Source of the DNA: an uncultured Collinsella sp. | GTDB lineage: Bacteria > Actinomycetota > Coriobacteriia > Coriobacteriales > Coriobacteriaceae | Direction of reading: 5' to 3' | NCBI GenBank assembly: GCA_900755005.1 | Contig: CAAEEX010000079.1 | Coordinates: 1 to 12,517, forward strand | DNA length: 12,517 nt | In this document: piece by piece, positions 1 to 7,322 of the stretch | How positions within the stretch are numbered: position 1 is the stretch's first letter | How the letters are laid out: the number at the start of each line of letters is the position of its first letter | The notes under the pieces: model-generated | What the model saw: the letters and a program-made list of their open reading frames with translations, nothing else | What the model was told of the DNA's origin: nothing | Database searches by the model: none | Program-made: the position numbers and the translations under genes

Positions 1-1515
1 GACACTCACCATTGTCGGCCTAATCCGCGGTCTTTCATGCAGCAGGGGCTCTCAATGTTTTTATGTCCTGCTCATATCGTCTCTGGCGCCGCGAGGTGCG
101 GTGCCAACGTCGTCGGCGTTGTGCGTGATGCTCTTTCGGGTGAGTGCACTCGCTTGTTGGCGCTTTTGGAGGCTCCGGATTTACCACGAGATAAGATGCG
201 CCACATCGAGCGCGTTGCGCGTGGTGTGGCAAGTGCAGATGAGGTCAACTCGGTGCTTGGCGTTCTCATTGAGCTGCTGGAGATGGCCTGCGATGAGCAG
301 GTTGTGCTGCTCGTTGATGGATACGACGCGGCGTGGTTGGGCAGTGCGGGCGCGAGGGACGCTTTCGGCGCCGATCCGGCAAAGCTATTCGACCGTGTGT
401 TGTTTGACGCCATTGCCGCTGCGGGGGATTCGTTGCGGCTGGCGTGTCTTATGGGGGAGTATCCCGGTCCTGCCGAGACGGCGCTTTCTTCGCGCGGGTG
501 TTCGTGCTGCATGTCGACGCCACTCTCGACGTGGTGTGACCGGTGGTTTGGCTTTTCGGATGACGAGGTTCAGGCTCTGCTGGGCCATGCTGGACGCGAG
601 GAATACCTGGATGATGCGCGTGAATGGCTCGAGGGGTATCGGTTTGGCGGGTTTTATTGCTCGAGTCCGGCGCGCGTGATCGATTTCTTGAACCGCGGTT
701 GCACTCCGCCGGTACGGGCTGACCTGTATGGATACGCTGATAGCCTGAGCAGGGCGGTTGGTGATTGGAGTCTCGATCGGCTTGCGACTCTGTTCGATTT
801 ACTTGAACCGCATGGATGCGTTGAGGCTCCGCTTTGTCTGGGCGCCGCCGTGTCGAATGACGCTTGCCTCGATGAAGTTTGGACCGCGTTATACCTATCC
901 GGCTTCCTAACGACGGATATGGTTGAGGAGCCGGGGAACAGCGCTCGCTCCCGTGCTCTGCGTCTGCCCAATGGTGAGCTTCGCCAGGCGTTGCGTCTCG
1001 TGATTATTGAATGGTTTGAGTGCGCCGCCGAGGATGTGCGAGACGTCGATGCGTTTCGTGATGGGTTATGTCGCGGTGACGAAGACACGGTGAGGCAGGC
1101 GCTGCGTCGAATTCTAGGTGACGCGGGAGTCGGCACGGTCGAGATGGATTCGCCGTTGCCATATCACCTGCTGTTGCAAGGGCTCTGCTTTGGTATGCCG
1201 GGGTATGCCAATCCGTCATCCAATCGAAAGCGCGGGGCGGATCGCTGGGATATCCAGGTGTTCCCTACGGGAAGGATGCTCGATGTGGCCGATACCCTCG
1301 GCATGCTCGACGAGCGCCCGCTTGTCACTATGAACATGATGTATGACCCCGACGTGGATGCCCTGGGTCTGGAGCTGTTGGCGGTTCAGGCGCTGCTCGA
1401 CATCGAACGTGACGGTATCGACGAGATTCGCGTGCCACGACCAGGTATCGGCCGCGTGCGCTGGGGCTTTGGCTTTGACGGGCAGCACGCGTCTGTAGTG
1501 TGCCAGCGGCTTTAA
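1..1515 (+). CDS. AAA-ATPase-like / PD-(D/E)XK nuclease-superfamily protein, 5'-partial
   Basis: The reading frame is open to base 1. The first internal ATG is at 37, but alignment to my recollection of the family suggests the true start and the Walker A P-loop lie left of the window. Counting from the ATG at 37 (492 aa), the visible part has a Walker-B-like strand (LLVDGYD, about 91-97; the family normally has IDEYD), the helical motif FGFSDDEVQALL (about 171-182), the family-typical EWLEGYRFG (about 196-204), YLSGFLTT (about 286-293), LPNGELR (about 310-316), and a C-terminal nuclease-like region starting at SNRKRGADRWD (about 395-405). In the family this domain reads SNRESG...D followed by a strand with E-x-K. 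Here the D is kept (405) but the strand reads LVTMNMMYD, without E-x-K, so the nuclease is probably inactive. The biological role of this family is not established. It converges on the next gene with a 24-nt gap. Family assignment is fairly sure; function is not. Confidence 0.8.
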   Translation, partial: DTHHCRPNPRSFMQQGLSMFLCPAHIVSGAARCGANVVGVVRDALSGECTRLLALLEAPDLPRDKMRHIERVARGVASADEVNSVLGVLIELLEMACDEQVVLLVDGYDAAWLGSAGARDAFGADPAKLFDRVLFDAIAAAGDSLRLACLMGEYPGPAETALSSRGCSCCMSTPLSTWCDRWFGFSDDEVQALLGHAGREEYLDDAREWLEGYRFGGFYCSSPARVIDFLNRGCTPPVRADLYGYADSLSRAVGDWSLDRLATLFDLLEPHGCVEAPLCLGAAVSNDACLDEVWTALYLSGFLTTDMVEEPGNSARSRALRLPNGELRQALRLVIIEWFECAAEDVRDVDAFRDGLCRGDEDTVRQALRRILGDAGVGTVEMDSPLPYHLLLQGLCFGMPGYANPSSNRKRGADRWDIQVFPTGRMLDVADTLGMLDERPLVTMNMMYDPDVDALGLELLAVQALLDIERDGIDEIRVPRPGIGRVRWGFGFDGQHASVVCQRL

Positions 1516-1539
1516 GCAGCGGGGTGTTTTCGGCTTCTG

Positions 1540-2559
1540 TTACTCCGCGTCCTTCATGGGCGGCATGGGCTTCCAGTCGGGATCCTTGATGATCTTGCGG
1601 GCGTCCTTCATGCCGCGGCGAAGCGCCGGGATACCGGTCTTAAAGCACTTGTCAACGGCGGCCAGGCGGATGAACTCTTTGCAGAAGGTCGCGGCGTTGC
1701 CCAGACGGAACAGCATGGGGTGGTAATCGCCGTAAATCTGCATGTAGCGGGCCAAAAAGCCGCGGTTGCGCATGATGTAGTAACGGTTGGTGTCGCTCGT
1801 GGAGTTGAGTTGGCGCTTGCCGGCGATGTCCCAGTTGGAGACGGCACGGGCGCGCTTGAGCACCACGTCGGCGACCACGGCGGCGGGGAAGTGCTGGCTG
1901 GCAACATAGCCATAGCAGGCGTCGTCGCCGTAGATGAAGAAGCGCGCGTCGGGCAGGCCGATCTTGTCGACTACGCGACGTGAGAACAGGCCACCCTCAA
2001 AGCACAGCTGGTTCATGGCGCGGTAGCCCTCGGGGCCTAGGTCCCACTTGGCGATAGGGTTGGGGATACCAAGCGAAAGGATCAGCTGGTACTGCCAAAA
2101 GAAGGCGCCGCCGTCAAAGTCCAGGCGCGAGCCTTGGATGACGTCATAGCGGTCGGTCCACTTTGCCAGGCGCTCAATGCCCTCGGGGATGACGAGCACG
2201 TCGTCGTCCATCACCCAGAACCACTGGGCGCCCAGGTCGTAAGCGCATTTGGTGCCGGCGGAGAAGCCACCAGCACCGCCGCCGTTTTCGAGCTGTGGGG
2301 CGTAGATGGCGCGGTCGGTGCCACCCTTTGCATCGGGCTGATCGGCGTCGATGCCCCACAGGTTGGCGAGGCGCTCGTTGAATGCGGCGCACATGGCTTC
2401 GGTCTCGCGCGAATTCTCGTTATCGACAATCACGATGCGCCAGGGCGTTGCCGTGAGCTCGGTCATGGAGTCGAACAGGTTGGCCAGGAGTTCCTGGCGC
2501 TTGTACGTAACGACAACGATGGCGAGCTTATCGATGGGAGCGGGAAGGGTTGAAGGCAT
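1540..2559 (-). CDS. Family-2 glycosyltransferase (GT-A fold)
   Basis: Predicted cytoplasmic or membrane-associated sugar transferase of 339 aa, probably using a nucleotide sugar to extend a surface glycan. It shows the N-terminal GT2 strand IVVVTYKR (14-21), VDNENS (45-50), the glycine-rich NGGGAGGFSAG (92-102), a DxD-type metal/nucleotide site WVMDDDV (115-121), a second acidic motif FIYGDDACY (208-216), and a YYIMRNRG element (260-267). This resembles the galactofuranosyl/rhamnosyl-transferase-like branch of GT2 rather than the short-loop GT2 genes further right, but donor and acceptor cannot be read from the sequence. The frame is open another 45 codons upstream. I chose the ATG at 2559 because GT2 homology begins a few residues after it and an AAAGGA ribosome-binding site lies about 10-12 nt upstream, whereas the extension resembles no protein. 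It lies 170 nt downstream of the acyltransferase gene on the same strand. Confidence 0.88.
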   Translation of the reverse strand: MPSTLPAPIDKLAIVVVTYKRQELLANLFDSMTELTATPWRIVIVDNENSRETEAMCAAFNERLANLWGIDADQPDAKGGTDRAIYAPQLENGGGAGGFSAGTKCAYDLGAQWFWVMDDDVLVIPEGIERLAKWTDRYDVIQGSRLDFDGGAFFWQYQLILSLGIPNPIAKWDLGPEGYRAMNQLCFEGGLFSRRVVDKIGLPDARFFIYGDDACYGYVASQHFPAAVVADVVLKRARAVSNWDIAGKRQLNSTSDTNRYYIMRNRGFLARYMQIYGDYHPMLFRLGNAATFCKEFIRLAAVDKCFKTGIPALRRGMKDARKIIKDPDWKPMPPMKDAE

Positions 2560-2634
2560 GGGGCAATATATCCTTTCACGCGCGGCGGGCGAGTGCAGCG
2601 CGGAAGCTATCGAATACGTCCTTGGGACTGTCTT

Positions 2635-2665
2635 ATTGTAAAGGCTCGGCGCACCTTGGCGGCAA
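2635..2665 (-). promoter_or_regulatory. Possible promoter for the 1540-2559 glycosyltransferase
   Basis: Read on the minus strand, a TACAAT -10 hexamer (2635-2640) is preceded 19 nt upstream by TTGCCG (2660-2665). The -10 is good, the -35 moderate and the spacing slightly long. It would give a leader of roughly 70 nt before the ATG at 2559. Together with the weak hairpin just upstream it suggests the gene may be transcribed separately from the acyltransferase. Confidence 0.3.
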
Positions 2666-2671
2666 GCTTTG

Positions 2672-2691
2672 AATAAAACGCAGGAACCTGC
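2672..2691 (-). terminator. Possible weak terminator after the acyltransferase gene
   Basis: On the minus strand the palindrome GCAGGTTCCTGC (2680-2691) is followed directly by GTTTTATT. The stem is only 4-5 bp, so it would be weak. It lies 38 nt past the acyltransferase stop codon and before the candidate promoter of the next gene. Confidence 0.3.
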
Positions 2692-2729
2692 CACGGCTGT
2701 AGCGGCTTTAGCGTCTGACGGAAGCGTGT

Positions 2730-3860
2730 CTATTGCCGCTTGAGCTTGCGTTCGATAAGACTTCTAGCTGCATCGATGACGAGAAGTGCCAGAGCAAAGA
2801 CGATGCTAATGACGATACCCGTGACGATACATATAGCTGCCGGGCTGTTTTGGCTGATCAGTATGTTTGCGAGCAACGTATTGAAGACGGGACGCCACAG
2901 GCTACTGGTGAGCGACTGCATCACATAGAAACCGAGCGTGGCGGTCGATAAGGTGACGATGACACCCGCAGTCCGCGGATTGCCTGGGGCACTGCGTCGG
3001 GTCGCCGCAAAGAGCAGAGAGGCGGCAGCGAGGGCAAACGAGATCAACGAGGTTGATTTGTAGGAGAGGACTGCCATCGCCGTGAGGTTGCCGGTGAAGG
3101 AGAGTGCTCCTTCCAGGATGGTGGCGAGCACCAAAACCGCTGCGAGCGACCGCGTGCCTAAGGCGCCCGCCTTGTCCGAATCCATGGCGCCGGTTACGTC
3201 GCGGAGCAGTCCGCCGATCAAAAACGCGATAACGTACGTGACGGCGCTCATGAGCTTTTGGAGCCAAGAAAACTCGCCGGCGCTTGTCGCACTCATAGCG
3301 GCTAAATACCCGTTAACAACAAATGCGAGGATGCCAACGGCGATGACCGTCGTCTTGTAGGTTTTCTGGGGGAGTCGACTCTTAGCCAGTCCAAACCATG
3401 GCGCCATGAAGACCGTGGCGGCATAGACCCAGATAAACTCAAGGCCTAGCGTGTACCAGTAGTGCGTATTGAGGGTAACATCGGGAATGGGTGAGACGAC
3501 CGTGGACCACGCGAGCGCCACGAGGCAATAAAACGCAGTGGGCAAAATGACCTTGCCCAGGCGCTGCGCCGTCCGTTGCATTTGCGACTTCCATGTTGCT
3601 CCACCGTCCCAAGCACGCTCGGCCGAAGCGATGAGAAAATAGCCCGAAATCATAAAGAAGACCTCGTTGGCCCAGCAGCCCAGCAAGTTAATAAAACCGA
3701 GCACGCCGGAATAGGGGAACATCGCAAGTGGGGCATATTCCACGGCGCCGACGCAGACGGCTTGGAAGGTCCACTGAAAGGTGTGGAACACCGCGATGCC
3801 GGCGACCGCGACCAAACGCAGCGCTTCGATGGGTATGTTGCGTGCGGCTTTGGGCTGCAT
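2730..3860 (-). CDS. Membrane acyltransferase, acyltransferase-3 (OafA-like) family
   Basis: Integral membrane protein of 376 aa with about ten hydrophobic segments (roughly 14-30, 47-61, 65-80, 103-122, 134-157, 170-189, 205-219, 238-255, 262-286, 298-316 and 341-363). The N-terminus IEALRLVAVAGIAVFHTF carries the family's arginine and putative active-site histidine (R15, H26), and the second motif NEVFFMISGYFLI (65-77) matches the family's FFxISGyfl signature. Such proteins move acetyl or other acyl groups onto extracytoplasmic glycans. The length fits the single-domain form without a fused SGNH domain. Near the C-terminus the usual FGVYLIH element reads LGFYVMQ (309-315), so the histidine there is replaced by glutamine. 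The ATG at 3860 has AAAGGA just upstream. It is divergent from the glycosyltransferase run and probably modifies the same surface polymer, which is inferred from position only. Confidence 0.87.
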   Translation of the reverse strand: MQPKAARNIPIEALRLVAVAGIAVFHTFQWTFQAVCVGAVEYAPLAMFPYSGVLGFINLLGCWANEVFFMISGYFLIASAERAWDGGATWKSQMQRTAQRLGKVILPTAFYCLVALAWSTVVSPIPDVTLNTHYWYTLGLEFIWVYAATVFMAPWFGLAKSRLPQKTYKTTVIAVGILAFVVNGYLAAMSATSAGEFSWLQKLMSAVTYVIAFLIGGLLRDVTGAMDSDKAGALGTRSLAAVLVLATILEGALSFTGNLTAMAVLSYKSTSLISFALAAASLLFAATRRSAPGNPRTAGVIVTLSTATLGFYVMQSLTSSLWRPVFNTLLANILISQNSPAAICIVTGIVISIVFALALLVIDAARSLIERKLKRQ

Positions 3861-3879
3861 GACGTCCTTTCTTATCGGT

Positions 3880-3910
3880 TTGCCTCTGCGGGCTCCATAG
3901 ATTATATAAA
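3880..3910. promoter_or_regulatory. AT-rich divergent promoter core
   Basis: The 112-nt gap between the two divergent operons holds one AT-rich island in GC-rich DNA. On the plus strand TTGCCT (3880-3885), a 17-nt spacer and TATATA (3903-3908) could drive the glycosyltransferase run. On the minus strand an exact TATAAT (3901-3906) could drive the acyltransferase gene, although no good -35 box is seen 16-18 nt upstream of it. Overlapping -10 elements would couple the two directions. Confidence 0.38.
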
Positions 3911-3961
3911 CGCCCGCTGGCGCGCTGACCCTTTGATACCATGAAACGACAGGTATTTCCT

Positions 3962-3975
3962 AAGGAGCACATTTG
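3962..3975 (+). promoter_or_regulatory. Shine-Dalgarno site deciding a TTG start
   Basis: AAGGAG (3962-3967) with a 5-nt spacer precedes TTG (3973-3975). The encoded MSTNASGSPVLSLLIPIYN begins GT2 homology about 10 residues in, so the TTG rather than a downstream ATG is the likely start. Confidence 0.7.
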
Positions 3976-5076
3976 TCTACTAACGCCTCTGGCAGCCCTG
4001 TTCTGTCGCTGCTTATTCCCATTTACAATGTTCAGCGCTACCTGCGCGAGTGCCTCGATTCCGCCCTGGCGCAGACGCTCAAGGATATTGAGATTATCTG
4101 CATTAACGACGGGTCGACCGACAACTCGCCGGCGATTATCCGCGAGTATATGGAGCGCGATGGGCGCGTCAAGATGATCGACAAAGCCAACAGCGGCTAC
4201 GGCGACTCGATGAACCACGGTCTGGAGATGGCGCGTGGCAAGTACGTGGGCATCTTGGAGTCCGATGACTTTATGGCGTCCGACGCACTCGAAAAGCTTG
4301 TCTCGGCCGCCGATAGCAATAATGCCGACTTTGCGAAGGCGAACTTTGATTTCTACTGGTCTAAGCCCGAGGAGCGCCGTTCGCTGCACGAGATGTTTAA
4401 AGCCAAGGACTGTGGCAAGCCGGTGCACCCGAGCGATACGACGCAGTTCTTTAAGCAAAAGCCGTCGATTTGGTCGGCCGTGTACCGTCGCGATTTTCTT
4501 GAGCGCAACGGCATTACGTTCCTGCCGACTCCGGGGGCGTCCTTTCAGGACACGTCGTTTGCCTTTAAGGTGATCGCGTGCGCCGATAAGGCTGTTTACC
4601 TGCATGATGCCGTGTTGTCGTATCGCCAAGACAACGAGAATTCCTCGGTCAATTCTTCGGCTAAGGTCTTTTGCGTCAATACCGAGTATGCCGAGATTGA
4701 GCGTTGGATTCGAGAGGATTATGCCCGCGACCACGCAAGCGGCGATGTCGCGCGCATGCTCAAGTTCAATCAGCTCATTAAGTACGATTCGTATATGTGG
4801 AACTACGTGCGCCTGGCGCCTAAGTTCTATAAGGAGTTCCTGGTGCAGATGGCCAAGGAATTTCAGGCGGCCTTGGACGCGGGGGAGTTTTCGCTTGACG
4901 ACCTCAAGCCGTGGAAGCGCGCGAATCTCGCTGCCATCCTCAAAGATCCTGAGGGCTGGGTTGACGAGCATCCGAGTTTTGCGACGGATGGTGCCTTGGG
5001 GCGTGCTAAGTATTACGCCTCGGTTGGAGGCCCAGGCGTGGTTGCTGCCTTCCTCATCGAATCGCTGAGGGGGTAG
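3973..5076 (+). CDS. Family-2 glycosyltransferase A
   Basis: A 367-aa GT2 enzyme with a GT-A domain in the first ~230 residues: LSLLIPIYN (11-19), INDGSTD (44-50), the acceptor/donor loop MIDKANSGYGDSMNHG (68-83), and the metal-site motif GILESDDF (93-100). The middle part PSIWSAVYRRDFL (164-176), FLPTPGASFQD (183-193) and SYRQDNENSSVNS (216-228) recurs almost residue for residue in the gene at 6198, showing they are paralogues. The C-terminal ~130 residues are helical-looking and unassigned. Genes of this type sit in cell-surface polysaccharide and wall-teichoic-like clusters; the sugar transferred cannot be read from sequence. It opens the plus-strand run and is followed after 6 nt by glycosyltransferase B, so the two are very likely co-translated. 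Confidence 0.9.
   Translation: MSTNASGSPVLSLLIPIYNVQRYLRECLDSALAQTLKDIEIICINDGSTDNSPAIIREYMERDGRVKMIDKANSGYGDSMNHGLEMARGKYVGILESDDFMASDALEKLVSAADSNNADFAKANFDFYWSKPEERRSLHEMFKAKDCGKPVHPSDTTQFFKQKPSIWSAVYRRDFLERNGITFLPTPGASFQDTSFAFKVIACADKAVYLHDAVLSYRQDNENSSVNSSAKVFCVNTEYAEIERWIREDYARDHASGDVARMLKFNQLIKYDSYMWNYVRLAPKFYKEFLVQMAKEFQAALDAGEFSLDDLKPWKRANLAAILKDPEGWVDEHPSFATDGALGRAKYYASVGGPGVVAAFLIESLRG
4171..4216 (+). repeat. 46-bp segment identical to 6390-6435
   Basis: This stretch is identical, by eye, to 6390-6435 in the paralogous gene. A second exact match of 30 bp joins 4036-4065 to 6255-6284. It encodes the KMIDKANSGYGDSMN loop. Third codon positions match too, so the similarity goes beyond protein-level constraint and points to recent duplication or gene conversion. 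Confidence 0.85.
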
Positions 5077-5082
5077 GCCGGC

Positions 5083-6123
5083 ATGGGAGAAGCCTCGTGT
5101 CCTAAAGCTACCATTGTCATCCCCGTTTACAACTCTGCGCTCTCCATTCAGCGATGCCTCGATTCGCTGTTGGCCCAGTCCGAGCGCTCGATTCAGGTTG
5201 TCTGCGTCAACGACGGTTCGACCGATGATTCGTTAAACGTGTTGCGCCGGATCGCGCAGACCGACGGTCGCGTACTGGTGATTGACCAGGAAAACGCGGG
5301 CGTCTCGTGTGCTCGAAATGCCGGTATCGATGCCGCCGAGGGCGAGACCGTCTTTTTTGTGGACGCCGACGATTACATCGATGCCCAGACGGTCGAGCGC
5401 GTACTGCATGCCATGGAGTCTGCAGATGTCGAGGCCGCCGTTTTTGGCGGCGTTTGTGAACCTGCCGATGCTGCCCCCAAACGCGTCCAGCAGCTCATGA
5501 GCCCCAAAGCCGGTACCTTCGGCGCCCGTGATCCCCAACTGCTGTTCCATTCGAATGCGCAGCCCTATGCCTGCCGTGCGGCTTTTTCGCGTGAGCTGCT
5601 CAATCGCGAAGGCATTCGCTTCGCCCCCGGTTTGGCTTTGGGCGAGGACGTCGTCTTTCAATTTGCGGCTTATGTGCTTGCCCGCAAGACCGTCGTCATG
5701 CCGGACAAGTTCTACCACTACGTGATGGAGAGCGAATCGGCGACGCACGAGTTCAACAGTGCCGAGGCTCGCGCCAAAAAGCTTGACGCCCACATGAGGA
5801 TGCTCGAGGAGGTCTTGGAGGACTGGGCGGCCTACGGTCTTTTGGACCTGTGTCCCGGTGAGCTGATCACCTGGTTCTTGGACCTTATCGTGTTTGATTT
5901 GGCGCGCTTGGATTCCGATGACTTCCATCGCGTGGCGGCTCGCGTCAACATGGACCTCACGATGTTTTTGGGAACTGAGTGGGCGGATATGCCTGCTAAG
6001 GGCGCCGTTCACCGTGTTGCCCACAAGCTCGTTGCGGCGACCTCGGGCGTTTCGATGGCAGACGCCGCGCTGTTCTATCTTTCGACTCGCGGTCTCAAAG
6101 CCTGCCTGGAGCGCTTTATCTAA
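5083..6123 (+). CDS. Family-2 glycosyltransferase B
   Basis: A 346-aa GT2 enzyme. Motifs seen: ATIVIPVYNS (9-18), VNDGSTDDS (42-50), ENAGVSCARNAGI (70-82), the DxD-type site VDADDYID (93-100), and GEDVVFQ (187-193), the downstream acidic GED motif that usually marks the catalytic base region in this branch. The C-terminal ~130 residues are helical and lack recognisable transmembrane segments. It starts 6 nt after gene A; a G-rich ribosome-binding site (GAGGGGG, 5067-5073) lies inside the end of that gene, so translation is probably coupled. Its motif order and spacing match the gene at 7323 over the whole length, including the FGG/FGA element, LSP-type element, GED motif and a C-terminal DLxxxDxxRL, supporting common ancestry. 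Substrate unknown. Confidence 0.9.
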   Translation: MGEASCPKATIVIPVYNSALSIQRCLDSLLAQSERSIQVVCVNDGSTDDSLNVLRRIAQTDGRVLVIDQENAGVSCARNAGIDAAEGETVFFVDADDYIDAQTVERVLHAMESADVEAAVFGGVCEPADAAPKRVQQLMSPKAGTFGARDPQLLFHSNAQPYACRAAFSRELLNREGIRFAPGLALGEDVVFQFAAYVLARKTVVMPDKFYHYVMESESATHEFNSAEARAKKLDAHMRMLEEVLEDWAAYGLLDLCPGELITWFLDLIVFDLARLDSDDFHRVAARVNMDLTMFLGTEWADMPAKGAVHRVAHKLVAATSGVSMADAALFYLSTRGLKACLERFI

Positions 6124-6154
6124 TTCCAAGCGCTGCCGCCCGCCGCAATTCGAC

Positions 6155-6163
6155 TGCTAAAAT
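6155..6163 (+). promoter_or_regulatory. Possible extended -10 promoter before glycosyltransferase A'
   Basis: TGCTAAAAT matches an extended -10 element (TGnTATAAT with one mismatch). No convincing -35 lies in the GC-rich DNA upstream. It would start transcription near 6170, giving a leader of about 28 nt. It lies in the only sizeable gap (74 nt) within the glycosyltransferase run and may give the second module its own transcript. Confidence 0.38.
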
Positions 6164-6186
6164 AGCCCTGTTACACGCTATTCAAC

Positions 6187-6200
6187 AGGAGGTTTTCTTG
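6187..6200 (+). promoter_or_regulatory. Strong Shine-Dalgarno site with TTG start
   Basis: AGGAGG (6187-6192) with a 5-nt spacer precedes TTG (6198-6200). The spacing and TTG codon are the same arrangement as at the start of the paralogue at 3973. Confidence 0.7.
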
Positions 6201-7316
6201 CAGAACTCTGATACCCCTAAAGTTTCGCTGCTTGTCCCCATTTGCAATGTTGAACGCTACCTGCGCGAGTGCCTCGATTCCGCCGTGGCGCAGACGCTTA
6301 AGGACATCGAGATCATCTGTATCAACGACGGTTCCACCGATAGCTCGCCGGATATCATTCGCGAGTACATGGAGCGCGACCCCCGTGTAAAGATGATCGA
6401 CAAAGCCAACAGCGGCTACGGCGACTCGATGAACCGCGGCCTGGAGATGGCGCGCGGTGAGTACGTGGGCATCCTTGAGTCCGACGACTTTATGTTTGAG
6501 GATTCGCTCCAAAAGCTGGTCGCCAAGGCCGATGCTGAACATGCCGATGTGGTAAAGGGCGACTTTTACCTGTATTGGTCCACGCCCAGCGAGCGCCGTG
6601 AGCTGTTTGGGATTATTGACGAGCACATGACAGGCGCGGCGTATCGCCCCGTCGATCGTCCGGGGATCTTCTACCGCAAACCTTCCATTTGGTCGGCCAT
6701 CTATCGACGGACGTTCCTTAACGACAATCAGATTCGGTTCCTTCCCACGCCGGGTGCCTCGTATCAGGATGCGGGTTTTAACTTCAAAGTTTGGGCGTGC
6801 GCTCAGCGGGCTGCCTTTATTGCGGACCCAATCCTTTGCTATCGCCAGGATAACGAGAAGAGCTCCGTTAATTCGCCCAACAAGGTGTTTTGCGTGTGTG
6901 ACGAATACGCTGAGATGCAGCGCTTTTTGGATGAGCGACCTGAGCTCAAGGCTCAGCTCCAAGGTATTTTAATGCGCATGAAGGTCGATACGTATCGCTG
7001 GAATGACGAGCGCCTGGTCGACGAGCTGCGTGAGCAGTTTTGGGAAAAGGCCTCGCCCGAGCTCAAGGACGATTGGGGTGCCGGTCGCTTTGACCTGTCG
7101 CTGTTCGACCCGCGCGGCGAGACCGACTTGCGCCTGATGGTCAAGTCGCCCCGTGCTTACATTGATTCGCGTTTTGACTTTAAGAAGCCGGGCAAGCTCA
7201 ATACGTTTAAGCACTACTTTAAGATCGGCGGCCTGCCGCTGGTCTGGCGCGTGCTGACGTATCAGCGCACCTACGGCGATAACCCGCATCCCGACGACGT
7301 GCCGTCGGCACAGTAG
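6198..7316 (+). CDS. Family-2 glycosyltransferase A', paralogue of A
   Basis: A 372-aa GT2 enzyme nearly colinear with the gene at 3973. Shared landmarks include YLRECLDSAVAQTLKDIEII (21-40), INDGSTDSS (42-50), MIDKANSGYGDSMN (66-79), GILESDDF (91-98), KPSIWSAIYRRTFL (161-174), FLPTPGASYQD (181-191) and CYRQDNEKSSVNS (214-226). Similarity is highest in the donor-binding N-terminal half, where runs of DNA are identical, and falls in the C-terminal third, the part that usually shapes acceptor choice. A reasonable inference is that A and A' use the same donor but different acceptors. One oddity is LLVPICN (11-17), with Cys where GT2 enzymes usually have Tyr. It is followed after 6 nt by glycosyltransferase B', repeating the A-B arrangement upstream. 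Confidence 0.9.
   Translation: MQNSDTPKVSLLVPICNVERYLRECLDSAVAQTLKDIEIICINDGSTDSSPDIIREYMERDPRVKMIDKANSGYGDSMNRGLEMARGEYVGILESDDFMFEDSLQKLVAKADAEHADVVKGDFYLYWSTPSERRELFGIIDEHMTGAAYRPVDRPGIFYRKPSIWSAIYRRTFLNDNQIRFLPTPGASYQDAGFNFKVWACAQRAAFIADPILCYRQDNEKSSVNSPNKVFCVCDEYAEMQRFLDERPELKAQLQGILMRMKVDTYRWNDERLVDELREQFWEKASPELKDDWGAGRFDLSLFDPRGETDLRLMVKSPRAYIDSRFDFKKPGKLNTFKHYFKIGGLPLVWRVLTYQRTYGDNPHPDDVPSAQ
6390..6435 (+). repeat. 46-bp segment identical to 4171-4216
   Basis: Second copy of the exact match described at 4171-4216. DNA flanking it on both sides remains very similar (about 6255-6490 against 4036-4270), with most differences at third codon positions. Confidence 0.85.
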
Positions 7317-7322
7317 GAGCGC

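Noticed and set aside
1720..2553. Plus-strand open frames opposite the glycosyltransferase at 1540-2559
   Set aside because: They are antisense shadows of GC-rich coding DNA, with Val/Ala/Gly-rich composition, no ribosome-binding site and no known motifs.
2560..2694. 45-codon N-terminal extension of the glycosyltransferase at 1540-2559
   Set aside because: It has no protein-like composition and contains the candidate promoter and the ribosome-binding site for the ATG at 2559.
3941..4177. ATG frame starting in the divergent promoter, upstream of glycosyltransferase A
   Set aside because: No ribosome-binding site, and the frame runs out of phase into a strong GT2 gene that has its own well-placed site and TTG start.
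3688..4971. 427-aa minus-strand open frame over glycosyltransferase A
   Set aside because: It is antisense to a well-supported GT2 gene and mirrors the next large antisense frame (6171-6962) because the sense genes are paralogues. It crosses the divergent promoter region and part of the acyltransferase gene.
5233..6129. 298-aa minus-strand open frame over glycosyltransferase B
   Set aside because: Antisense shadow with no recognisable motifs; long antisense frames are expected from the codon bias here.
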